Positions 10,707-20,322 of a stretch of 64,000 nt of DNA are shown here, piece by piece (positions within the stretch are counted from its first letter, which is position 1; every line of letters begins with the position of its first letter). The translations under genes were made by a program, and so were the position numbers. The stretch lies in NCBI GenBank assembly GCA_963921825.1, contig OY997594.1, positions 56,033,675-56,097,674 on the forward strand, read 5' to 3'. Below the pieces are notes generated by a model, which saw only the letters and a program-made list of their open reading frames with translations, was not told the origin of the DNA and made no database searches. Source of the DNA: Erodium maritimum. Lineage: Eukaryota; Streptophyta; Magnoliopsida; Geraniales; Geraniaceae.

Positions 10707-12097
10707 ATACCCGATCTTCATTTTTTTTTGAACGAAGGGTTCAACTTTATAACTTTACAAAGAATTACATGGTCCTGTATCAGGAAACAAGCTCCCCGAC
10801 CAGTGGAAGGGCATCATTAATGAACAAAGGTTCACTGGACCTTATACTATCATAATCGTCACAGACGGTATTGTAATGCCTCGTAGGAAGAGAAAGAAGG
10901 CGGAGAGGGAAACAAGGTACCAGAGATCTTGAGGGACCTCAACAGCAATGATGATGGCGGGAGGCAAAGCATCGTCTGGGACCCCTCCCATGGCCAGTCC
11001 CCAATGCTTCGACGATGCGTCATCCCTCCCGACAGGGCATCTCCCCCGCCCTCGTTATGCCCCCGTAAAGGAGCAACCCTCCCAGGGAGGCTTGTCTCGG
11101 GCAGTCAGGTGCTGCCCCAATGCAAAAGACGGGGCACTGGGTTAGGTCCTGGATCCAACGTCACACGGGCACCCCGTCCTCTAAACAGCCTGTCCTTAGG
11201 TCTCGGATCCAACACCAGTAGGGTGGGACAATCGTCCCCCAACGTCCGATCGGTGTCGCGCCATCTTTCAGACTTCCTTCCAGAGCAGCGTCACCACCAC
11301 GATCCTTAGGAATCCAACCAGCTCCGGCTGTGTCCTTCCTGGAGATCGACCAGCCCCTCCGGTGCCGCCATGCCTAGATTCCTATAAGGGTAATCAGCTG
11401 GGCCAACACCCCCATCCGCGCAGAAGTGGCCCGTCATCAAACGTAGTCCCACGGCCTAACCCCTCTCCGTAGGGGTCTCAAACCCTACGCCGTCTTCGCG
11501 GACACTAATGACGAGGGACTTCATAGAGGCCGCCCACGTCCGACATCTCCGGCACGATCGAGTGATCCCCCGAGTGCCCTGCTACAGCCTGTCTCGTCGC
11601 CGCCCGGGTTGTTACCAGAGCAAGGTCATGCTGAGGCCGGACAAGCAAGGTCGGGTGCAACTTGGATGAAGCCCCTAGTAGCGAGGAGTAGAAACTATCT
11701 GTAGCCGCCGCCGTAGAATCCCGGGACGAAATTCCCCACTCGGAGGAGGCGGCGGTCCAACCCCTCCCCCAAGGCCCGCGGTGTGGGAAGTAACCAGAGT
11801 GTCATGAAATCCGGAACCGAAATCAGCGATGTGAGGGAGGAGGAGGAAACGAAGGTGGATGGTGAGGACCAAACCCTACAGGTTTTACCCCCCGCACCAG
11901 GCGTGGTCTGCAAGAGGATTGACCAGATGAGACTAGGAAGCCTCGGGTCGGTCTTCCTAAGAAGAGCGGCGCTGACTGACGAAAGCCTAAGCGTTATAAC
12001 GACGACGACGTCAAGAAAGAGCATCATAGCAATAGGACTAGGGTTAAGCCGAAAGTCCCAGACGAGACAATGATTAATTTTATACCCGATCTTCATT
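10707..12097 (-). mobile_element. Short LINE derivative, 1359 bp, perfect 16-bp TSD
   Basis: A 16-bp duplication ATACCCGATCTTCATT (10707-10722 and 12082-12097) flanks a body that begins with a T-run and GAACGAAGGGTTCAAC. The 3' part has the family words CCCCGACCAGTGG and CACAGACGGTATTG. The 5' end resembles the other copies (GGACTAGGGTTAAGCC). The middle is GC-rich and corresponds only to the start of ORF1 and the 3' region. The DUF4283 core, knuckle and ORF2 are absent. Confidence 0.8.
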
Positions 12098-12465
12098 AAT
12101 AAAGCTTATTCTGCTTTTGTAGGAAAAGAATATCGTTAATTATTTGAGGCAAAATAAAAAAGAGCCGTGCACGAAAGATGTAGGAGTCACTTCACTTGCA
12201 CAATCATATCACTCGCTTTTACACTTCTTAAATATGAAAAAGACAACAACAAAACTGGATAATGTTTCAAATAATCGATTATTCACTGTTTTCTAAATAA
12301 TATACTACCTAATGCAATATGCCAATATGATGATTCATGCATGCACGGCACAAGATGTCAATTTTCAATACCCAGCTCTACACTAGTAATTATCGTATGT
12401 GTAAGTCTTATTCAGAATGGACCATGACTTGGCAAATTCAGGTTCATAGTAAGGAGTGATTTATA
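12098..12465. other. Intergenic, nothing recognised
   Basis: AT-rich; no open frame, repeat or structural feature that I can support. Confidence 0.4.
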
Positions 12466-12700
12466 CGACCGGTTAAAGGTTTTTTCTTTTTTGTGTGGGT
12501 GCAAAATGAAGACTTTATTAATTTCTCGAAATACGAGCAAGGGTATTTGGGAGCAATTGTTCGGATAGTATGAGAGCAGGCATACAACAAAGTTTCTTAA
12601 CTAATCAATGAAAGAGGATGTGTCAACCTCTTCACGAACAAGAGTTTGACATCCTTGAAGATAGATGTAAGGATCTAAGTATCCTGAATAATGGCTCTAA

Positions 12701-12967
12701 TCAGTAAAAGAGGCAACTAGGTACAAAAAAAAGAAGGCCAAGCACCCCCTGAGCGTCATTACGGAGAATGATCTTCCCGCAATGCCGGTCCCAAGCAAGA
12801 TCTAAAACAGCGACAATTGTATAGTTCTCGATTAGGCTAGGGTCCCAAACCCCCTGCATCGTCCTATTTCTGGCTTCAATGATAGCCCCCGAATCCGGGC
12901 GGTATAAAATCCACCACCCTGGCTGATCGGTCACCCGGAAAACCTTCCCATCAACGTTAATCACCAT
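12701..12967 (-). pseudogene. LINE ORF2 RNase H domain fragment
   Basis: The minus-strand frame reads VINVDGKVFRV, GWWILYRPDSGAIIEARN, DPSLIENYTIVAVLDLAWDR and KIILRNDAQGVL. This is the plant LINE-type RNase H pattern (INVDG.., IRdseG.iieA, ..E.., ..DaqgV) with the three acidic positions retained. The rest of the C-terminus is lost after GLLFF. Immediately upstream on the same strand (about 13390-13160) degenerate zinc-finger sequence of the zf-RVT type is visible (SICSSHPETTDHLFLHYPFA). Confidence 0.7.
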
Positions 12968-13416
12968 GTATCCCGGCGAGGGGAGTTTCTAAATAACATT
13001 TCCTTGGAAGCACCAACTAGAGCCCTAGGTGGCCGAGCCAAGGCCTTTAGCTGCATGCCCACCATGATCTACAGGCTACCAAGCGATGGGTAGTGTCCTT
13101 CCGGACCCAAGCATTACACGCCTACTAGATCTCCCACAACCACTCAAATACCTCGGTGTGTGTGCGTGGGGGACGAGGGAGGGGGGGGGGGTTGTTGCCC
13201 TTTCACAAATTGACTCTACCAACCTAGAAGAGACGTCTCCATCGGAACCACATGTATAATCCCAAACCAAGACCAACAATCCAGTGCAAATGGATAATGA
13301 AGGAAGAGATGATCAGTGGTCTCGGGGTGAGAGGAGCAAATCGAGAATTCTGGGGACATCAGAACAAACCTCCTACACATATTGGGCGCAACCTGTAAAG
13401 TACTACTAAGGAGTCG

Positions 13417-16017
13417 TGTCTCGCCTCAAATACGGTTTTGACCGGACTCGAGACGTGAGCTAAAAGTAATAATAATAAAGGTGAACTTAAAATAAAGAAT
13501 TCCTCAAATAACCTTCAAATCAATAATTCCAACCATAAGAGTCGAAGCTCAAAAACCACAACAAAATAGTTTAGTACAAAAGAGGAAAGTACGTCTCTAG
13601 ACCGAATAAAACTAAGACTCTCATTAGCTCCCAAGCTCCGAGACGTCCTCTAGATCAAATCCTGCTCAAAACCTGTAGAACAGTAAAGGAGAGTGGTGAG
13701 CTTTCGCTCAGTAGGAAAAATTAGTTAAGGTGATGAGCTATCCGCTCACCACCACGGGTAACCGTCCAATTAGGGTATACTAGCAAGGCACAACAACTAA
13801 CGACATCCACAGCAATCACATAATCACGAACCACACTCACATGACTATAACCACCCTTAAATCAAATCACAGACCAATCATCAAGCAACAACACACAGTA
13901 GAACAACCACAAGTCCCGTACAACAGTCCCCTACGTCGCCGGCTTCCACAGCCTGGCTCAACCATATCGTACCGGACCTCACAACATCGGCCTAGATATC
14001 TTCCCGGACCACACATCATCGGGGTATAACTCACAATACATCGTACCGGACCACACAACATCGGCCTAGATGTCTTCCCCGACCACACAGCATCGGGGTA
14101 CGAATCACACCATCCTCGGCCTAGATACCCTACACAGGAATACCCCCTTGATGTATGTATCGTACCGGAACCCTTAGCCCCGAGGGACCACGTACGTGGG
14201 ACACCACCCTCGGCCTATATACCCTACACCGGCATACCCCCTCGATATAGGTATTGTACCGAAATACCTCGTCTCGGAACATATCGTATCAGATCACACC
14301 CACGAATGTCTCAACATATCACAAGATCATAATTCAACTAACAGCATACCAAACCAAACAATCTTACCGAAACACATCACATCGGTCTATCAATCACCCG
14401 ATCATATCACAAGGCATTAGTTCACGTCATACCAAAACATATCATACCGAGCAATACCATATCATGATCCTCAATCTAACAACAAATAAACCACATATCA
14501 AGCATCACAAGTAATCAATCATAACAACACAACCAACACGCAATCCTAAGGGCACGACATGGCCCACATGCAATTCTACAGCACAACAATTCCCATAATA
14601 TAAAGCGGTTACTATAGTTATTCACATCCTACATGTGATTCTATATTATATCAATTGTTCATAACCTATATGCATACTAGTAACTTTCCGTAATTAAACC
14701 GGTATCCGCTACTTTCCCTACCTCAATTGCTATCCAAACGCTTAGTCAACGCGGGCCGCTTAGTAGTCTCCTCCGTCGTGCTCGGAACCAATGTCTAAGA
14801 TCACAAAGCAATCCAAGAATTAACGCTAACTCAAAAGCGGTTTAACGAGGAAAATATCCCAATTTAACCCCCAATAGTATCGGTTATAGATAACCTTCTT
14901 AATTACCCGAAACAACTAAAATGGGCCCAAAAGGCCCAAATCTGATCTACCACGGTTCGGGTCACGGAGCCTTGACGGACTCTGTGACGATTCGGGTCAC
15001 GGAACCGTGATGCTCCCCGTCACGGGTGACGTCATGGAACCGTGACGTGTGCCGTCACGGCCTCCGTCACAGAGCCGTGACGCACTCTGTCACGGTGCCC
15101 GTCACGGATCCGTGATGGGTCTGACTGTTCCGACCTTCTTCTTCCTCCAACTTCTTCTCCACGAAATTAAACCCTCAAAAATCCATTTTTATCAACCAAA
15201 AACCTCCAAATCAATCCCATAAACCTCAATACTTCTATACCCAAATGGGTTTCATCAAAACAACACAAACCCATTGAGATTTCATCATCCAAACCTATTT
15301 TTAATCACAAATCATCTACTTAAACCTCAAAAACTCAACATCCATGGAAACTCAACCTTGTTCATGCCTTTTCTCTCAAACCCATAATCTAAACTTCAAC
15401 AAAAACGAATTTAGTTTGAAGATTTACCTTAGGAATGGACAATGGATGAAGATGAACTAGTTTTAGAGGGGATTTGAGAAGAAAAACCACCAAAGGAGCT
15501 TCCTTTCTCCACTTTCTTCTTCTTCAAGCTAAGAACTCCTCTTTTTTCTCTCTCCTTGTGTGATTTTCGGCCACAATGTGAAATATGAGCTGAATTGCTC
15601 TCCAAATTGCCTTAAAACCTAAACTAGAAAAGTGTAGATTGCCCTTGAAGTCCCTTCCTTCTCTTTTGGCTCATGTGAGGGAAAATGAGTTTTTCTAGGC
15701 CCATTTCTTCTCCTCCAAGACACTATGGACACATGTCCATGTGGGGTCCACGTCTACCCAAAATATCTCAGCCTATTTAATTTAAAATCGATAAAGTTCT
15801 GAAATTGACCTCGTTGACCCGAATTTGACTTTTTCGTGAAATTGGCCATTTGAAAGGAAACGACCCAACTAAGCTAACCGTAACGACGGCTAAGCTTTTT
15901 GGGTCCCGAAAAGGTCCCAAATGACTCCCGGAGTCATCGGTTGACTTTTCCAGTGGAAAGTCAACTTTCGCCAAAATTCACCGGATCGATCGGGATCGAC
16001 CGGGGGCGGTTCTTACA
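13417..16017 (-). repeat. Solo LTR 1, 2601 bp, TSD AGTCG
   Basis: On the plus strand it begins TGTCTCGCCTCAAATACGG and ends GGGGGCGGTTCTTACA. It is flanked by the 5-bp duplication AGTCG (13412-13416 and 16018-16022). TG..CA termini and a 5-bp duplication define an LTR, and no internal retrotransposon sequence or second LTR accompanies it. Minus orientation is inferred from a GA-rich leader followed by a splice-donor-like CCTAAG|GTAAAT at about 15427. Inside are a TGAGC-TTTC-GCTCA hairpin (13697-13710), a tandem-repeat block (about 13960-14280) and a GTCACGG palindrome array (14951-15119). The size suggests a Ty3/gypsy lineage with long LTRs such as Tekay/Del, but that is inference. Confidence 0.85.
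14951..15119. repeat. GTCACGG/CCGTGAC palindrome array in solo LTR 1
   Basis: About fourteen occurrences of CACGG or its complement are packed into 170 bases, many paired as GTCACGGARCCGTGAC dyads. A perfect TGACGTCA lies at 15027-15034. Equivalent arrays sit at the same relative place in solo LTRs 2 and 3. ACGT-core palindromes are bZIP-type binding sites, so a regulatory role is possible but unproven. Confidence 0.7.
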
Positions 16018-18236
16018 AGTCGATAGAGAAATATACGGATCTAGGGTTGAACCTATATCTACCATAACGTGGACCAAGTATGGAGGGTAGCTGTAGGAGC
16101 CATCCCCTAAGGACATATAATTCGATAACTGGACTTAAAAGAGTACATGCATTTTGGGTCATGCGCCCAATACCAAGAGTCCTTCCCCTGGACATCAGGA
16201 GAGGTATAGCCCGAATAGCCTCTTGGTCCCTCGGAGTAAAAAAGGGCGTGGATGCAAGGGACATCTTATTGCTGGGATCTCGATATCATAATACTAGTCA
16301 TAGTGGACCCTATTAAAGGCAATGATGTAGTGTAAATATAGGGGTTTATCGATTGAAGCCATAGTGCTCCCAAGATATGGGTATTTATACCATCCCTAAG
16401 TGTTTGGAGGAGACCCGGGTTAATGAAATACTTAGTGGCCCGAATACTGATCCATATATAACTAGGGCTATTGCCTTGTCCTGTTGTCTGAAACTCCCCC
16501 TGAGGGTAGTACCAGGTTTTAACCAAGCGAGCTATGAAGGACCCAAAGTTGGTGATCAAGTTCCACACATGCTTTCCTAACAAGGCCGAATTAGAAACTT
16601 GGACATCTCTAAAAGTCATCCATCCCAAGGACTTGCGGCAATAGAGCTTGACCCAATCTTGCCAATATGCCTGAACTTGTAGGCCGAGGCCCCCCATTAG
16701 AAACTGACCGATGCCACATGTGTCATGTTTTTTATCAAGCGAGGGACCATAAATATATACATAACATAGGTGGGGAGGGGGTGAGTACCGACCAGATCAT
16801 TATTTCTTGTCCTGTAGGGGATAAAAGCTTCTCACTCCATTAGATCCGCTTTTAGACCTTGTCGCCCAAGTGAGCTAAACTCCCTTTGCGACTTCGTCCC
16901 ATAATGTTCGGGACGCCTAGATACATAGACACCTAAATTTTTTATGTAATGTTGAGGATCTTACAACACTCTTGACAAGCCGTCCCCCCTATATTAGAGC
17001 TAAAGAAGACAGATGATTTCTAAGTGTTTATCGTTTATCCCGACCATGTACCAAAGAGACGAACCCTCAGTAGGGGTATCTTGACAGAAGATGTAGCGGT
17101 CGTTAAAGAAGAACATGTATGTAATAATCGATGTTCCTTTAGCCACTAAGCACCCATGAATGCGGCATTTTCGGTGAGCTTTATCGATGAGTTTGGAGAG
17201 TCCCTCCATACAAAACAAAAACAAATAGGGAGATAGGGCCCCCCCCTCACTAATACCCCGAGTTGGACGGATAGACCCGTTTTCCCTACTGCCCAAACTG
17301 ACCCGATACGAGACTAGCCCCATACAGATAAACATCATAGTCTTCCAGGCCTCAAAAAACCCGCTCCACCCGATCACATGCTTTGCTCATATCTAGTTTC
17401 AAAGTAATGAACCCCAATTTCCCATGAGTTTTCTGACGGAGATAGTAGATTACCTCGAATGATATGAGCATATTGTCATGAATGGACCTCTCGTATGCAA
17501 AGTCCCCATGTACATGGGAAATTATGACAAGGAGAGCATTTCTAGTCTACTGGCCAAGACCTTGGACAATATCCGGAAGACTATGTTACATAAAGCTATG
17601 GCTTAGAGGTCGGTAACCAACTTCGGGTTAGTCTTCTTCGGGATGAGAACTAGGGTGATGTCATTAACCCCCTACTCCAAGAGGAAACCCGCAATAACTT
17701 TTTGAATGAAAAACGTCACTACTAAAGCCAAAATGGGCCAGTATTACTGATAGAACTTTGGATTCAACCCGTTCGGCCCTAGGGCCTTGTCGAGAACAAT
17801 ATAAAACACGTCCTGAGTGACCCCATCCCTGGTGATCAGCGTCGTAAGCCATATATTTTGAGACTCTGTAATAACTATTGGGGAAAACCCAGACCCATAT
17901 CTTGTAGGTTAGGGCTCGATGTGGTGAATAATTGACTGAAATACTAGAGTAAGAGGTCGTATATCCTTGTCTACAAAGTCACCACATGTACCTGGTCATT
18001 TAGGAGGGAGCAGACTTGATTTATCCAACGTCGAAAGGAAGCAACTATGTGGAAAAATTTAGTACTTCGGTCCTTTTCAATGAGCAAGTGGAGTTTGTCC
18101 CTCTGTCTCCAAAAAGCCTCATTTCTCGCAAGATCCGCATCAAATTGTACCTAAATAACCTCCCGAGGGTTCATCCTTGACCTGTTAGTGCACCCAGTGA
18201 GCAAAACGATTTGTTTCTAACACCACTTAATATGAT
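16018..18236 (-). pseudogene. LINE ORF2 remnant: reverse transcriptase to C-terminal part
   Basis: Minus-strand pieces in order: near 17850-17640 LNPKFYQ and GVNDITLV-like RT words; 17377-17000 with RVSLGSRENGSIRPTRGISE and GGALSPYLFLFCMEGLSKLI (normally RGLRQGDPLSPYLF); and a catalytic segment degraded to YMFFFNDRYIF where FADD is expected. Then at 16697-16266 come MGGLGLQVQ and ALLGKHVWNL, typical of the region after RT. Numerous stops and frame changes. The first bases continue directly from the solo LTR target-site duplication. Confidence 0.75.
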
Positions 18237-18580
18237 GGGGAAACTCTGTATCCTATCCCCATTTGAGCTTTGTTTTTCAATTCCTAACCCGTGTTTACCT
18301 TTGGTGACATTTCCCAACTGCCACCTTTCAATTTTTTTGCAGAAAGTATCGTTTACCGTTTATTTTGATGATTCAGTTAGTTTTTTGCCACGTGTCACTG
18401 CACCGTGACGACACGTGGCCGACACGTAGGCAAAAAACTAACGGAATCGTCAATTTTGACGATTTTTGATACTTTCTGCAAAAAATTGAAAGGTAACAGT
18501 TGGGAAATGTCACCAAAGGTAAACCTAGGTTAGGAATTGAAAAACAAAGCTCAAATGGGGCTAGGATACAAGGTTACCCC
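18237..18580. mobile_element. Foldback Mutator-like MITE, 9-bp TSD
   Basis: A 344-bp near-complete inverted repeat. The left arm starts GGGGAAACTCTGTATCCTAT and the complement of the right arm starts GGGGTAACCTTGTATCCTAG. Pairing continues through GAGCTTTGTTTTTCAATTCC and on almost to the centre. It is flanked by TAATATGAT on both sides (18228-18236 and 18581-18589). A 9-bp duplication and very long terminal inverted repeats fit nonautonomous Mutator-like foldback elements. It has no coding sequence and sits inside LINE ORF2. Confidence 0.85.
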
Positions 18581-18765
18581 TAATATGATTTAGTGTGACT
18601 CTATACACGTCCCGACCCCACACTCCCAAAACCTCCCCAATCCGGGAAGTGTGTTGTCCCATACACTCTAGGCCCTCGCCACCCTCCAAGCCCCCTGAAG
18701 AATATGGCCACATATGGGTTCTTGGGTCCTCACGCATCAAATCATAATTTCTTCACCCTATAACC

Positions 18766-19480
18766 CTACGAAGAGGGGAAAGGGTCAATAAGATCTGGGA
18801 GTGACCAGATGTGATGGTCTAGTATTCTGCAGCGTGATAGCAGAAATTCTCGGAGGAGACCACCTAAGACCATATCACGGTTAAAACAAGATTCCACTCG
18901 ACGACCAATCGACCGACCCGGAACTAGGTGACGGGTGGCCCAAAATAGGAATATCAGCAACCCCAATATCCTCAGGAACATCCTGAAAATCAACAATCAA
19001 AGATAAGAGATGCGGGTTAGCTCTTATGGTCTCAGATTAAGCCAGGATGTCGTTGAAATCGCCGATCAGGATCTTACACTGTCAATCCCTTCGTGAAAGT
19101 CAACTAAGTAGAGATCATGTCCGGTAATGATTGACCCTCCCCATTTCTCCATAGAATCCCGTTATGCAGATGCGATCCTGCCCTGGGACTTTGATCCACA
19201 CATCGATGTGGTCCGCATCCTTCGCAAACACCTCGACCTCCACGTCCGCTCAAAAGAAAAAATGTGAGCCCCCTTTACGTCCACCCATCGACACACAAGT
19301 GCCCCCGTGAACCCAAAATTGTGGCAGAGAATGGCAAGACGATCGTCCTCTTGGAGTGTCTCTAACATGAAAAGAATCTGTGACGAGAAGCGCCAAGACC
19401 CTAGTAGAGCAACTGGAGATGAACGAAATGACACCCAGAAGTAAAACGTCGAGGGCGACGTGAAGCCTTAGATTCAGGCG
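18766..19480 (-). pseudogene. LINE ORF2 AP-endonuclease remnant
   Basis: Minus-strand reading of 19434-19162 gives LGSWRFSSQILFMLETLQED and CHNFGFTGALVCRW, matching the start of plant LINE endonucleases (P.ilFL.ET.......GF.....). At 18996-18766 there is FWATRHLVPGRSIGRRVESC and ILDHHIWSLPDL, corresponding to the RLDR...SDH region with the catalytic His-containing motif altered. Frame-broken, inactive. Confidence 0.6.
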
Positions 19481-19528
19481 ATGGAAAAGCCATTTAGGAT
19501 TTATGAGTAATCATCCGACCAGTTAAAG

Positions 19529-20064
19529 TTAGTATTTATATTTTTTTTATTTAAACATCAAAAATACTATTTTTTTAGTGGAGAACATTTATGCTACAAA
19601 ATTTTCTTGATGTGATTACGCTCAGACGTTCGGCCAACCATATTTCACAAACAAAATCTAACTTAGAAGCATGCATGTCAACAACTCACATATTATTATC
19701 ATGCACATTTTTTTTAGTTCATCGAATTGGTCATATTCAAACTCTTATTCTTCAAGATGGAGAAAAAGAACAAGGGCAAACCCTTAAAAAACAAATAATT
19801 GCACCTTAGAAAACAAGGAAAAATGGGAACAAATACCATCCAAAAGTCCACAACAACTTGGAACAAATCCTTGAAATAAGAAAAACAAAAATAAGGTGAG
19901 AAGGTGATCGATGGTGGTGCTCTCTGGTACTATGCAACCGTTTGAGCATCGGCGGTGAGTAGAGACCATGTGAATCCAGTTGTTGGGCCCAACACCAAAT
20001 CATGGAAGGAGCCTTATGTGACTCCGTGTAACAAATAAAATCTTGGATATGGTGGGAAGGTGAT
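19529..20064 (-). pseudogene. Probable LINE zf-RVT fragment and AT-rich spacer
   Basis: Minus-strand pieces at 20003-19784 read WAQQLDSHGLYSPPMLKRL and CSNGCIVPESTTIDHLLTLF. These resemble the zinc-finger region that follows LINE reverse transcriptase (RRC..C....ET.dHLl). Nothing else in the stretch is recognisable. Confidence 0.35.
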
Positions 20065-20322
20065 TGTTAGAATATAACTATAATTTGGCCTTCAACTATC
20101 AGCGTGAGCTTTTAGTTGAGTTGGTCCTCTAATATGATATAAGAGCTTGATTCCTCATGGACCCGGGTTCTAACCCCACTATCTACAAAAATTCTAATTT
20201 CTTCCCTATTTATCAAAATTTCCCAAAATGGGCGAGCCCTTATCACTATTCTCAACGGGCTTATCTCCTATTCTAAATCATTCACCTCCAAACCCTTAAA
20301 CGGGTTTGTCCGTGAGGGAACA

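Larger units (their letters stand above)
12466..19528 (-). mobile_element. 5'-truncated LINE split by a solo LTR and a MITE
   Basis: The outer boundaries are a 13-bp near-perfect duplication, CGACCGGTTAAAG (12466-12478) and CGACCAGTTAAAG (19516-19528). Within it, minus-strand ORF2 domains occur in the expected order from right to left: endonuclease, reverse transcriptase, zinc finger, RNase H. Two later insertions account for the interruptions: a solo LTR (13417-16017) and a foldback MITE (18237-18580). Removing them leaves about 4.1 kb. ORF1 is missing, so the copy was truncated at about the start of ORF2 on insertion. Confidence 0.8.

Noticed and set aside
20140-20190. tRNA-like B box (GGGTTCTAACCCC) suggesting a tRNA gene or SINE
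   Set aside because: No A box at the right distance and no cloverleaf; it lies after the decayed primer site of the TRIM-like element.
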